Assembly: GCF_035222375.1 (NCBI RefSeq)
Contig: NC_085890.1
Location: 1,612,001 to 1,676,000 of the forward strand
Direction: 5' to 3'
Origin: Podospora pseudocomata
Taxonomy: Eukaryota > Ascomycota > Sordariomycetes > Sordariales > Podosporaceae
DNA: 64,000 bases
Of the stretch, positions 11,630 to 24,400 are shown one piece after another. The translations under genes and the position numbers were made by a program. The notes under the pieces were generated by a model. It ran no database searches. It was not told the DNA's origin and saw only the letters and a program-made list of their open reading frames with translations. How positions within the stretch are numbered: the stretch's first letter is position 1; each line of letters starts with the position of its first letter.

Positions 11630-12301
11630 AGTGGTTAGCCAACTGGTATCGACTTTTGGGAGGGTGTAAGAGGGGGTTTACTCTGGGATGGGCTTGGTAG
11701 CATGGGGAAAATAGACTGAGGATTTGTCCTATGGGCATAATTGATGTTTTGTTATGCTAAAAGCCTTGTGTGAATTCATCAAGCGTTAGGTATACTTGAA
11801 AGCACGGGAGGGGAATGCAGTGTGGTGTGTACATCGATCGTGGGTATCAGATGTGTCTTCCATTATAACTATCAGGTCTCCATCTTGAACGGGCAGGCAA
11901 TTTCATCTTCTGTGCCTTCATTGACTCAACGAGTGTCTGGCAAAGACACAAAAAGACAAGCTTTTTCAGCGCCAACAAGAAGCACCTTTCATACAGCATT
12001 CATAGCCCCCGTTTAGACTCCCATGCAGGTATCCATCGCTGCCTCCAAACAACCTAGTAATAGGTCTCCGTCTTACTTTGTTCCTTGCGGTGCCCGCTTT
12101 TGCTGGTTCTTGTTCGTGTCTCATCCGTCATTAATTGTGTAATGTTGATAGGGGTGTCAAGGAAATAGCAGTGAATGTCTGCCGCTTCTCTGCGGAGTTG
12201 CAAGTGTGGTGTATGTAAGCAAAGGGAAATAAATAGAAGAGAGTGTTGTGCAATGTGTCGCCGGTCCATCTCGAATGATGAATCCTGTTCTGTCCAGGGC
12301 T
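11630..12301. other. Convergent intergenic region
   Basis: About 670 bases between the convergent eIF3g and the orphan gene ending at 12302. Expected to hold both 3' UTRs. No repeat, RNA gene or coding signal seen. Confidence 0.5.
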
Positions 12302-13129
12302 TTACTGCCTCCCCTTCCCCTTTGCCCGTCCCTTCCCCTTCCACCGCTTCGTCTGAACCCTCTCATCAATCGTGTCCTCCTCCTTTGGCGTAGGGAGCTC
12401 CTTTTCCACCATCACCTCTGTCTGCTTTTCCCCGTCACCAATCTCGACCTCGTTGTCACTGATGACGTCTTCCTCTTGCCTGTATCCCTGGTCGCCACCC
12501 TCTGCTGTGCGCGCCCTTTCCAAGCGGTCGCTGTCGACTGGACTCCTTTCTACCCTCCCCTCTTTTTCTGTTCTCTCCTCCAGCTTCCTCTGTTTTTCTT
12601 GCTCCTTTGCAGCTTTTTTCTCCTCTCTGCCAGCCTGCCACTTGTATTTCTTTTCTTTGGCCACGTAGGCGGATGACTTTACAACACCTAACATGAGTCG
12701 GATCCCAAGAGCGAAATGAAGCCAGGCTTGTCTGAGATGGTCTTTTGACTCGGCGTAGTTGGCGCGGGCGGCGGCTGCTCGTTTGCGGGTGCGGTAGGCT
12801 TTTTCGGTGCGGGAGGCTTGTTTGAGTTGGGCGGAGATCTGGCGGGTTTGGAGGGCTAGGGCGGCCTCAGTGCCGGAGGTTCCGGCTGTCCCGGGGCGTT
12901 GACGGGTTTTGGGGATGTGAGGGGGGGAGATGGGGGGAGGGTGGAGGGGATGCCGGCGGGGAGGGGAGGGGGAGGGTTTGGATTGGTAGTTTGGGGGTTT
13001 GGGAGGGGGGAGGGGGAGCGGGATTGGGGGGGTGAGGAAGGGGAGGGAGGGAGAAGGGGAACGGGAGGGGAGGGAGGAGGGGGGGATGGGGTTTATTGTT
13101 GAGGGGGGTGGTTGGCGTCTGCGGAACAT
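12302..13129 (-). CDS. Hypothetical proline-rich/basic coiled-coil protein
   Basis: Single-exon frame with an internal ATG at 13129 chosen as start (MFRRRQPPPSTINPIPPSS), giving 275 residues; an upstream in-frame ATG at 13186 would add 19. The first about 90 residues are almost all Pro, Ser and basic residues. Residues about 100-200 form a helical, Ala/Arg/Lys-rich region (TRQISAQLKQASRTEKAYRT, then KAAKEQEKQRKLEERTEKEG) with a small hydrophobic patch around AWLHFALGIRLMLGVV that might be a short membrane or amphipathic helix. The tail is acidic (DVISDNEVEIGDGE) and ends with KGKGRAKGKGRQ. I do not recognise the family. The frame looks real because charge blocks and the helix are organised, but it could be partly a composition artefact. 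Confidence 0.55.
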   Translation of the reverse strand: MFRRRQPPPSTINPIPPSSLPSRSPSPSLPFLTPPIPLPLPPPKPPNYQSKPSPSPPRRHPLHPPPISPPHIPKTRQRPGTAGTSGTEAALALQTRQISAQLKQASRTEKAYRTRKRAAAARANYAESKDHLRQAWLHFALGIRLMLGVVKSSAYVAKEKKYKWQAGREEKKAAKEQEKQRKLEERTEKEGRVERSPVDSDRLERARTAEGGDQGYRQEEDVISDNEVEIGDGEKQTEVMVEKELPTPKEEDTIDERVQTKRWKGKGRAKGKGRQ

Positions 13130-14528
13130 GGTGGTGATGATGTGAGGTGCTGGTGCAAGTCGAGTAGGTTCCAGGGATGATGGCAACCTGGTTGGACGGA
13201 GCGATGAGAGCAGGATGATCTGCGAACTATGTGTTGATTTATATGATCACTTGGAACAGAAGAAGCAAGGAGGGACCAAAAGGCTGATGGGAAACACCGT
13301 GGCGCTTGATTTATATCTTCATTGTCCACCACATATGTCGTGCCCCTGACATCGCGGTGACACCGAAAACGACCCTGCTATCCACACAACGCTAGACACG
13401 TCTGTCAATCCTCCGATAGTTCATCCCATCATGAACGCTCAAGGAAACCCTAGAGGGATCGAATTCATGCGGTTCTTCATGCTGACCCCTGGCGGTTAAC
13501 CTCGTCGTCCTCAGTTTCAGCTGCCCGCCGGGTGCCCGCCAGGTGTAACACTGGCAGAGCATGAGAATCCAATCAAATCAATGGCACCTCACAACCCGGT
13601 ACTTGCAGCCCTTCATCAGGCCAACGAGGATGGAATTAGCAGAAGTTGTGCAACGTCAAAACGACCGGTTCCTGCCTTGCCACACCCACCCTCCAAGAGA
13701 AAAAAGAACCCGGAAATCTGGAAAGGGGTGCGTGATATGGAACCGCCATCAGCGGGCAGAAAGCCGTGGTGGTCCCCAGAAACCGTTGGAAACAAAACAA
13801 AAAAAATAGATGCCAGATGGTGTCAAAACAGATTCAACCCCACGTTGGGCCGGGGTTTATTTACTAGTATCGATAATCGCCAACGATAAACCAATTGGAA
13901 AAAGCCGTTCGTCCCTATCTGCGGGTACGCTGAAGTGTCCGCTCGCTGCCGACTGGTCCAGCAGAATCGTCAAAGGTCCCCTACAAACCCGCGAACCCAC
14001 AAAGCTCAAGCAGAGCCAGAGGGAAGTGCATGTGAAATAAAAGCAGGAACCCCAGACTTTGAAGCGACGGGGCGGATCTATCTCCAAGACCATCATCTCC
14101 AAAACAGCAACTGCCGGCGACAACCTGGGATTTCTGTGACATCAGACTGCAAAACCTGTTCCCCAGCAAAAGACCAAACACAAAGCCGATAGGCCAGACC
14201 CTCGGGGATACCACCGGCATAGCCTGGAACAGAAAACTGTCTACCACACCGCGTGCAGACACGGCACAGCAACACCCAACCTAAATTGTTCTTGGCATGG
14301 GAACGTGGGCGGTTTGGTTTGTCTTTGCCATCACACGACCAACCCTTTGCTTCGAACTCGCTCTCTTTTTGCCCCTCCCTCCCTCTTCCTCACCTATAAC
14401 CTCGAACCCCCATCTCAACCCTCACACCACAAACTCGGTGATGGTCTCGGGGCCAGGAAAGCTCAACCTTGGTCTCTGCTTGTAAATCGGTCTTCAACAC
14501 CGACGACAAACGCCGAGGGAAATCAGTC
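13130..14528. other. Divergent intergenic region upstream of CHO2
   Basis: About 1.4 kb between divergent genes. Overlapping short open frames on both strands show no recognisable protein. Presumably promoter DNA for CHO2 and the orphan at 13129. In fungi CHO2 promoters carry inositol/choline-responsive elements; I could not point to a convincing one by eye. Confidence 0.45.
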
Positions 14529-17500
14529 ATGAGCACAACTACTGCCATTGATGACCCTGCGGGGCTCAAAACCACACGCCAACGCAACAACCAACCCCAA
14601 CAGTCGGAGATCCCCTTGCCCTCGCCGTCCATTAGTGATGTCGACTCCGACTCGAACAAGGGCGATGACCACCGAGACGCCCATGTGAAAAAGGCATACG
14701 GCCGAACTCCAGATGGAACGGGTATGCACACTCTACTCTCTCCGTCCCAAGTCTTTCTCTCCCAGGAGGCCCAACTCCTGGACCCCTCTTCCCCTAACCT
14801 GCCCTACTGCAAGGTGCTGTAAGCTGTTTAAAAAAAAAATAGGATGCAAGTGCTAATCATGACGACCATCCGTAGTCTTCGTCGTGCCCGAGACCCATGA
14901 CATGGTCTCCCAATTATTAGACCCTCGCGAACCCAAGAACCTGTCCGATTACATTGTCCTCGGTGTTCTCGCCCTGCATATTTGGCTCGCTTGGGCTGTG
15001 CCAGCGCCCTATAACAAGTACCTGCTCGGATTTGCGTTTACCTTCTGGAGACTTGCATACAATGCTGGGATCGGCTATCTGTTGACTGTTCAGTCAAAAT
15101 ACACTCTCCTCGTCACCTGGGCTCGTCGGTTAAGGGCTTTTGAACAACCCGCCACCAACCCGCGGCCATGGCTTTACAACCTCCTCAAGACGGAGCTCGA
15201 GACCAAGATCCCTAAGGACTACAAGATGGATGAGGCTCCGATCGAGTACAACACCTGGCTTGCTTTCCGTCGCATTGTCGATCTGATCCTGATGTGCGAC
15301 TTTGTGTCGTACTGCCTGTTCGCCATTGTCTGCGCCCATACGCCTGAGGATGAGGGGTTGGGCATGCTTCTTGGCCGTTGGGTCGGGGGTATTGCGCTTG
15401 TTGGCTTCAACCTTTGGGTCAAGCTGGATGCGCACAGAGTGGTGAAGGACTATGCCTGGTACTGGGGCGGTAAGTGAACTTGCGCTTGGACATGAGGTTT
15501 GCAGTTGGTTTGCTGACTGCCTTCTAGACTTCTTCTATCTGATCGAGCAGGAACTGACTTTCGATGGCGTCTTCGAGATGGCCCCCCATCCCATGTACTC
15601 CATTGGCTACGCTGGATACTACGGCATCTCGATGATGGCTGCTAGCTACGATGTTCTCTTCATCTCTATCGCTGCCCACGCTCTCCAGTTTGTCTTCTTG
15701 GCCTTTGTCGAGAATCCTCACATCGAAAAGACCTACAACCCGCCACCCCCACGTCTCCGTGCCGAATCCGAGATTGGCAGCCAGACCGAGGCCGATGCTT
15801 TGGTCACCAAGGAGCTTAACGGGAACTCTGATATCCCCCAGCCTGTTCACAACATGATTGGAAGCTTCGATCTCTTCAGAGTGACCGACGCTTCCTCTCT
15901 CATCATCGTTGCCTGCTTCATCGCCTTGACGGTTGTCACTCCCACTACCGGCACTTACCAGACTCTGGCTGTTGCGAACGCTATCTTCTGGCGTCTCTGG
16001 TACTCTGTTGGTTTGGGCTACCTCCTGAAGAAGCAATCCGAAAAGAAGATGTATACCAGGCACTTCCTCAAGTTTGGCGAGAGCACCGGCGAGGCCTGGA
16101 GACAGTGGAAGGGCCTGTACCACATCAGCATGATTCTCTGCCACGTCTCGTTCTTGACCGCCTGCTGGAAGATGTACACCTACCCTGAGGATTGGAGCTA
16201 CGGTTCTGTTCTCCTGAAGCATGTGATTGGTGTCAGTCTGATTGCTCTTCAGCTTTGGACATCCTCTAGCATCTACGAGTCTCTTGGCGAGTTTGGCTGG
16301 TTCTATGGTGATTTCTTCTTCGAGAGCCCCCGCCCACCCACGTACAACTCCATCTACCGTTTCCTCAACAACCCCGAGCGTGTGCTTGGTGCTGCTGGTT
16401 TCTGGGGCTTGGCTCTCATTACCTGGAGCAAGGCTGTTTTCGTCATGGCGCTTGTCAGCCAGCTTTTGATGTTGGGATTCATTTCGTTTGTCGAGAAGCC
16501 TCACATGCAAAAGATCTACGGCCAGAACCTCCGCAAGGAGGCCGGTCTTACCAAGTTTGTCAAGAAGTCCCTTCCCGCTCCTGTCAAGAGATGGCAACAG
16601 GGTGTCGACAAGGTCCTCGATGAGACCAAGCACTTTGCTGAGGACTTCATTGATGCCGCCCTTACCAGACTTTCTGCCGGCTCTTCCAACTTCGTCAAGG
16701 ACACCACCGCTCTCTTCCACAAGCCCCTCCGTCTCTCTATCAACCGTATCGACCGCGATCTTGCTGGATATGACCCCAAGCACTACAAGCTTTCCGTGGA
16801 GGGCGAGCAGCTGATTGCTCCTGATGAGAAGGCTACCCGGAAGGAAAGTGCCGATGCTCGTGTCCCCAAGGATGTCAAAACCAAGGTTTTCCAGTATGGC
16901 GCTCCCATTCGTGTCAAGTGGACAGCTCCTGCCAACCACAGCAAGAAGGACTGGGTTGGTCTCTACTTGGTCACCGACAACCGTAATAGGGATTTCACTG
17001 AAGTGCCATCCCTCGGCCGCTGGATCCCTACGTGCCGCGGCCAGTACGACACCACCACTGACGAAGGCATTATTTCGTATGATGAAAAGGTCGAGTCGGA
17101 AGGTGTCGAGGGCCCTCTTGTACAAGGCGAGATGGTATTCGAGGGTGACAAGCTTTGGTGGACACAGGGCGTGTACGAATTCAGATACCACCACCACGGC
17201 AAGCACAACGTCATGTCGATCTCGGAGCCGTTCGAGGTCCGCATTCCGTTGGTTGTGAAGGAGGGTACCGAGCTCACCATTGAGGAAGCCGAGAACGCCC
17301 TGCTGCCTATTGTACGGAACTGCCTTGACCGCGACCCAGAAATCGCGCCAGAGACTGTTGACGAGCCATGGGGTGCTCATGTTGAACGGGATGGCAAGTA
17401 TGCCGAGAGAGTGGTGTATGCCATTCGTGAGATGTTTGCCATTGAGTTCTCGCCGGCGGTGGTGCCAGCAGATGGGAACGTCAAGAAGTTGGCGTGGAGG

Positions 17501-17649
17501 GTGGTTAACGGAAGAATTGCTCTTGTAAGCTTCTTTTCTTCCATTGGTCAAGCAGTGCCAGCTTGCTAACGACACTTCAACAGGCGCCATATAGTATGTC
17601 ATTACAATCAAGAAGACCGCCAACACCCGTTGCCGACAGTTACAAATAA
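14529..17649 (+). CDS. CHO2: Phosphatidylethanolamine N-methyltransferase CHO2
   Basis: Four exons: 14529-14721, 14876-15469, 15528-17524, 17584-17649, total 949 residues, the usual size for fungal CHO2. It uses S-adenosylmethionine to methylate phosphatidylethanolamine to the monomethyl form, the first step of the de novo phosphatidylcholine pathway in the ER. Signature stretches: [11 protein letters not shown] at the end of exon 1, [20 protein letters not shown] at the start of exon 2, multiple membrane segments, then [18 protein letters not shown], the catalytic PEMT-type motif, and a second related membrane module ([20 protein letters not shown]). The C-terminal third is soluble ([32 protein letters not shown]). 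Introns are 154, 58 and 59 nt. A very long antisense frame opposite exon 3 is a shadow. Confidence 0.96.
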
Positions 17650-20600
17650 ACGGGATGTTATAGTGGGGGCAGAGGATGAATCGGGTTGCACATGATGGAC
17701 TTTTCTCTCTCTTCATTTTGCATGACTGGAAGAAGGGGGTTGTGATTAGACAAATTACTATCTAGATGCATGAGATACCACAGGTGTTGGGCGGTTGTTT
17801 GCACCAAAAATTGGCGTTGTTTTTGGGCTTGGGGGGGCGTGTGAAGATAGTCATGGCAGGTTACGTAAAGCTGCTCATGAATGCAGAGGAGGATGAGGGG
17901 AGAGTGAGATGAATATGCGAGATTGGATTCGGAAGGGAAATTATTAGGTAGAGCGTGGAAAACAATATGGTAGATTTGCCAGCAATGGTGTACCTTATAT
18001 CATCACAATATTGCGATGGCATTTGAGGGGCTTTGTAACTCACGGTTCTGGCCAGAACCGTTGGTTTAGAGATGAGGCCTTGTGGTGATGAATACTGCTA
18101 GCAATTATGGCCAGTCAAGAACAAGTTTCATGGGCTGAACAGGAACCTACTCATTGAACGGAACGATTGCCTCCAAGCGATCCAACTTAGGGGGTGGTGT
18201 ATGGATGGGTAGGTATGTATATCTTACCGATCCTGGTAAGTTGTCTTTTCAGTGTTTGTAAAGATGACATCCCTTTTGACTTGATCCGTTCTTTCTTGGT
18301 ACGGGTATGGAGCCAAAGTTCTGTGCGTTAATGATACTATCCAAGCTTCCCCATAAAAACCCACAGACATTCTTTGACGGGAGGATCAGGATCTGGGGGT
18401 TGTGGAATGCTACGTGATGATGATGGACCCTGAAAGATATGGACCCTGAAGATCGTTGATTGACAGACATGTTCTGTACCTCCCTTGCTTCACATTTTGA
18501 CGGAATTATAGATCTGCACAGAACTTTCGGCTAGAGGGTTGAAACGGACATGGTGAGATTATGGAGTGTACGGGTATGCATGTTGTGCAGGTGAGGCGAG
18601 ACGGCTCGCCTAGAGGGAGGTATGGGGCTTATTTATAGAGTGAAGTTGAGGGGCAGAAGGGCATATATGAGATTTGGGGGCTTCAACCGGTTGTTGTGGT
18701 GATTCGTTGATGCACCATGAAAGGTGTCGCAGCAACTCGAGGGTTCAGAATTGTTGATGGGTGAGTGATGAGTAACTGGTAGCAGCACCCTCACATCCCC
18801 AAATCTACTCACATCCCTGCAATCTCATGCCCATGTTGTAGATATCGCATGTACCTGATGCTCACATTGTAGACCACAAGACGACGTCCTCGAGGTTGAG
18901 ACTATGATCGTATCAAGATCACCACAAAGGTGCGTTACTACATGCCCCTGGGCAAATAAATGCGGGGGAAAAAGGGCCAGGAACCAGGTCCGGGGTGTAC
19001 GGGTAGTCAATGTTTCACAAACGGCTCACGTCTCATGTAATTTCCGCATATAGTGTTATACATAAATAGTCTTGCAAATTGACCAAACCATCGACAATAG
19101 AACGTCCCGCTATTTTGGTGTTTACATGGTTCTATCATATGCGAATGACTGATCTTGGTGGTGAAAGTCGTCCCTTTTTCGTTGCTCAAGTGGGGAAGCA
19201 ATGCAGGGACAGGGGTTGAGATTCTGAAACGCCAAGGAACCGACGGGATATGGTGGTTTCTGGGGGTGGGATTTCAAGATCAATCGCATATCGAGCTGGT
19301 TTGCAGATCTTCAGGGTTGCTAGTGCGAAAGTTGTAGCCAAAACACTACGACGACGAGATATTATGATGGATGGGGAGATCACACCGAAAGGAAGGATAT
19401 GAAGGAACGTCCAGGGACCTTCTTACTGTGATGAGAGGCTCGCTCATCGACTTGAAACATGCATCGTGGTGGAAGCGGCAGCGAATGTGTAACCCGTGCC
19501 CTATTTTGTGTCGGTACCTTGATTCGGCGAATTACACCAGGGCGGCAGTTTCATCTTTGGCCAGACGATATTGGCTGTATCCGAATGTTTGTATGGTGCG
19601 GTAAGTAAGGATGACGACGTGGTGTGTGTGTGCGAGGTGAACCGGACGTTGAGCGTGGTGAGCGGATTGGTCTGCTGGGTGTTGTGCAACATCCGAAGAA
19701 GCCTGCGTTGCTGTTTATATATCTCAAGATGGGATGTCGTTGCTAATCCCAGCCGACAGCAGCCGCCGAGAAGCAACCGCGCCGCCGACCATCAGACGTT
19801 TAATTCTCGTTCTTAGTTTGCCGGTGTGGTATCGCAATGGAAATGCTGGCCAGAGGCACAGTCCATCAGATGGGAAACACACTGTTCACCCAGCCCCGCC
19901 GTCGTCGTCTATTGATCCCACTGGACAAGCAACCTAGACATGGTCAGCAAATGTGGCTGAATAGAACGCAGTGCTGGAACATGGAAGCGTTGCAGTCAAG
20001 GCGGCTGGCTCGGGCCCCATATGCAAATATCCTTCTTGCAGGCCATCTGCCGGTGCCGCCAACAGCGTTGCCAGCAACAAAAGCACCAGGACTTGCTGTC
20101 CGTCAGCCCTCCCAGGAACTCGGGTGTGCAACATCACGTCTGCGTGTTCGTGGCACGACATCAAGCACATCCAGTAAACTAGATGTCTTCATCACCGGTC
20201 AACCCCAGTCTGGCCCTATTGTCGGCGGGTACGGCGTTGTATGCTGTAAATCATGGCTGTCGATTCGTCCAAAGCTGTGAGGAGAAAACAGCCTGGCCAC
20301 TGACATAAAACCTTTCGGAAAGGATTCGGGCTGCTCTGCCGAAGTCGCGAGAGGTGAGGGTTGGACAAACAAGCTCAGATGGCGGAGCAAGGATGAAAGA
20401 ACAGTGATTAGCTACGCAGAAAGCCGAAATGAATACAAATGCATGTTGAGGGGGAGAGAGAGAGATGCTCTTGACATAGGTACTAGATATGGTGAAGTCG
20501 GATGGATTGTAGCCAAGACGTAATTGGTTCCCATATGACCCCTGTAGGCTGCCCCTGACCTCCACTAAACCCTCCCACTAAACCCCTGGGGCTTGGCCCG

Positions 20601-21465
20601 TTCTCAACAGGGTCATCACTTTCCATTCACAACTACTGCCATTTCCTTGAGCTCTCCCTCTCCCATTTCCAGCTGCTGGAGCATGCCCTGGCCGGCGGTT
20701 GCGACAATTGTGTCCAGTTTGTGCTTCGTGCTCACCTCCCTCCTCTCACCGCGCTTTTGCTCGCTCAGACGCTCTCTATCATTGCGGCCGTCCCACAGCC
20801 AGCCATTTCTCAGCTGTCCTGCACCTCACCTGCACCCATCTGCAAACTGCCAGACCTACCGATTGCTCCACTTCCCCTGCAACGGGCGCACTTGTCCAGG
20901 ACCTGGCGACTCTCCGTGCCCGCACTTCTCCGCCGAGAGCGACAAGTCAGCCCGACGCTCCCATCTTTCCATCGCCGTCGCCCCTCTCCGAGCCTCTCTG
21001 GACTCGTCCGTTCTTGTCTAAGTAATCCTTCTCTCCCCCGACCGACTGTCGCCTGTCGCCGGTGCCATCCTCGGCATTGACACTGTGCCCTCGGTCTGCC
21101 GGCACGAACCGTCGATCCTCACGTCCAACAAATAATTCCCAACGCTCGACGACCCTTTCACGGCGGTCTACGAATATATACTCACGAACGAACAACGGGC
21201 CGGCCTTTGCCTTTGTTGACCCCTCCACACTCCCGCCTCGGCCGTTGCAAGAAAACACGATCGGACAGATACTCCTTTTTTTCTTCTATCTTTTTTGATT
21301 TGTTTTTTGGATTGTGACAAGTGATCCTGTTTATGCGATACTCGGGTGCTGTTGGCTGCCATCCCACCGCTCTGCCTTGATCGTACTTGATGCTTGAATC
21401 TCCATCACCTCGGGCCACCACCGAGAGAACGCAACAAAACAAGAGAAACCATATATAACATAGCC
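17650..21465. other. Large gene-free region upstream of the LIM-RhoGAP gene
   Basis: About 3.8 kb. The first part is the CHO2 3' region. Mid-region frames (for example 19837-20280 plus and 19934-20170 minus) overlap on opposite strands and look like shadows or noise. From about 20,600 the DNA becomes C/T-rich on the plus strand, typical of a fungal promoter and long 5' leader for the gene at 21466. No RNA gene or transposon recognised. Confidence 0.4.
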
Positions 21466-24400
21466 ATGGATGACTATCTGGATAGCCCCATGGAGACGGA
21501 GGATGTCTTCCCCTGCAAAGGGTGCGGAGAGGTAGGTTTCGCTTCCGCCTTGAGCTCGGAGTCTTGGCCACGTCTAATACATGACAGATCCTCGAGGAGG
21601 GCAAAGCCTTTGAATTGGGTATGATGTTCCAACTCTGTAAAGGGGCTCGGATGGTGCTGACACTTTGCGCTACAGCTGGAAACCGATGGCATCTTGACTG
21701 CTTTCGTTGCAACACATGTAACACGCTACTCGACTCGGATGCGAACCTGCTTCTGCTTGGAGATGGTTCCCTCATCTGCAACAACTGCACCTACAGCTGC
21801 AGCGCTTGCAATAATAAGATTGAAGACCTTGCCATCCTAACCGGAGACCAGGCTTTTTGTGCAAGCTGCTTCCGCTGCAGGAACTGCAAGAGGAAGATCG
21901 AGAACCTGCGATATGCCCGCACATCACACGGCATCTTTTGCATGAACTGCCACGAGTCCCTCATGGCAAGACGACGCAAGAAATCAAAAGCAGCAGCTCA
22001 AGCAAAACAACGAGAAAAGGATGCGTCGCCCATGATCACAGACAAGTCCCTGCCCGCCTTGCCGCCAAACGCCGTCCCTCCTATAGCGTTCTCGGGCGAT
22101 AGGGCAACCCCCGACTCCGACACGCCTACCGAACTGTCGCCGCGTCCTCGTAATGCATATGGCGGCATCAACGAGTCGTCTTCGCGCAGCGTCTCGAGGA
22201 ACGAGCTTTCTCCCGAACGAACCCAAGACTCTTCGAAAGAGCCATCGCTTGCGCCACCTCAGCAAAACTATCGGAACAACCGAAACTCAACCATTCTTTC
22301 TGGCGATATGAACATTGGAGATGGCGAAGGATTCTTCATCCCGGTAGCGCTGGATCCCAGCCCTGCCCCTTCACTGACGCCACAGTCCATGTCCGATACT
22401 TTTACCGACTCGAGCAGGAGGAAACAGGAGAGAGATTACTTCAGTGCACCGAAGCCAAGTCCATCCCAGGACAAGAGATCGGAATCCGCAGCATCCACGC
22501 CCCATATCGCTTTCCAAGAAAAAGGCAGACAACCGTCGTCCGACTATGAAGTACCACAGTACGAAAGACCAGCGAGGAAGCTTTCGAAGCGGAACGGCAA
22601 ACCCCAGACATCGCCAGGAATTGGCGAGGAAAGGAGGCCTTCGAATGGGAGGACACCCACAAACGATGAGTTCAAACTGCAGGACGCCCCCAAGAGCAAA
22701 AAGCTTGTCAACTCCAGGAGTAATTCTTTGTCAGGTGGTTCTATCGACGCTTCAGCTCCCACAAGACCACCGCCAGCACCGTCCAGAAACAGGGAACCGC
22801 TTTCAAACACTGCGAACAACAACTCGCCGTCTCCTTCGAATTTGTCCGAAAGAGTTACGCCTCCCCGAGCTTCTCAGGACTCCCGGTTGAGGGACGAAGA
22901 TGCTATCCGGCCATCGATAGATTCACTGTCCAACAGGTCAGATCTTTCTGGGCCCAAGCCGGTAGCGCGCAAAGAAGTACCACAGCCACCACCTCGGAAT
23001 GGCGAGCTACAAGTTCGTCCAGCGGCTCCCGAACAAAAACTAAGCGACACCTACATGCAACCACGGGCAGCTCCACCACCGCCGCCGTCGCAGGCTGGGC
23101 AACGAACACCTAGGGGATCTGTGAGCTCAGTGAATGAGGAAGGGAAGGTATCACCCAAGTTGCCGCGGTGGAGTGCTGGTGGCGACTTCAGCATGGATGA
23201 GGACATGGCTAGAATCCTTGGTACCGACGAGGGCTCTTCATCTATACTGCGCCGTGTGTCCAATGCCGTTCGTCACGGGCGACATAATAGTGCCGAAACC
23301 ACTACCCACCAGACGAGGGTCGGTCACAGCAGGAGCGTCAGCGAGACGACTCGAGGCACCACTTCGCCCCGTTGGCCTAGAACGCCAATTGCTGAAGACC
23401 CAACGAACGGTGGCCATGTTCCCGACATCAGCAGCCCGATCTCGCTCTCCGGAGCTGCACATGATGATCCAATGTTCCTGAAGCGGCAGCTCAGAAACTC
23501 GGAGCAGCGCGTTGCAGAGCTCGAGCGACAGTTCAACACCGAGAAGGATCTCAAGAACTTAAACAAGAAACTTGTGGAAAAGAGAAAGACTGTGTCTGTT
23601 CTTGATACCCAGACAGAGATTATGATCCGGCAACTTGAGGTTTTGGCCGGTTATGTGGAGCGGGCAAAGAAGACGAGCGAACCCCTGGATCCCCGGGAGC
23701 TGGAGGAGTCTGCCATCAAAGACTTTGTGCAAAAGCTGGAGAAGGTCAAGCAAAACATGACGGCAGCGATCGAGCAACTCCACGCTGAGCGGGATGACCT
23801 GCTCGAGGAAAGGAATCAAGCCATTGCCGACCGCGACCGCGCCCTTCTCGAATTTGAGCAGCTTTCGTCCAAGAATGCGCAGTTGGCTGATCTGAACAAC
23901 GATCTTACACACCAGATCCAAGAGAGGTTCAAGCAGCAGATCAATAATGGTGATCTCAAGATGCCTCCAAATGGTCTTGGCATCTACAGCCATTCCAAGG
24001 GCTCCTCCTCGGTCAACTTGGATACCGCCAGCATGCAGACTGGAACCACCCTCATGGGCACTGATGCTGAGGAGCCCATCCTTGAGGGCCCAACAGTGGT
24101 GAATATTCGCAAGGGTCAAGTCAAAAAGTTCAACTGGAAAAAGGGATCAAGCAAGGTTGCGCACAACATCACGAAGGGCATCAACCGTGCGGCAGGTGCC
24201 TTCCAGGCACAAGAAGGCAATCCTCGCATTGGCGCCCCTCAGACGCTGAACAGCGACAGCATTGGCATCCCGTACAACATGACGGTCGCTCAGGTCGAGT
24301 CACCAGTCACCACGATCCCGCCTCCACCGCCACCTATGGGCGTGAACAGAGTCAACACCGACCAGCGTCAAGGTTTTGGCTTCTTTGGCAAGAAGCAGCA

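Noticed and set aside
15524-17716. 730-codon open frame on the minus strand opposite CHO2
   Set aside because: It is the antisense of the strongly coding CHO2 exon 3, has no family resemblance and results from codon bias; the CHO2 frame has clear motifs and fitting introns.
19837-20280. 147-codon frame between CHO2 and the RhoGAP gene
   Set aside because: Overlaps an open frame on the other strand, shows no motif or signal peptide and has irregular composition.
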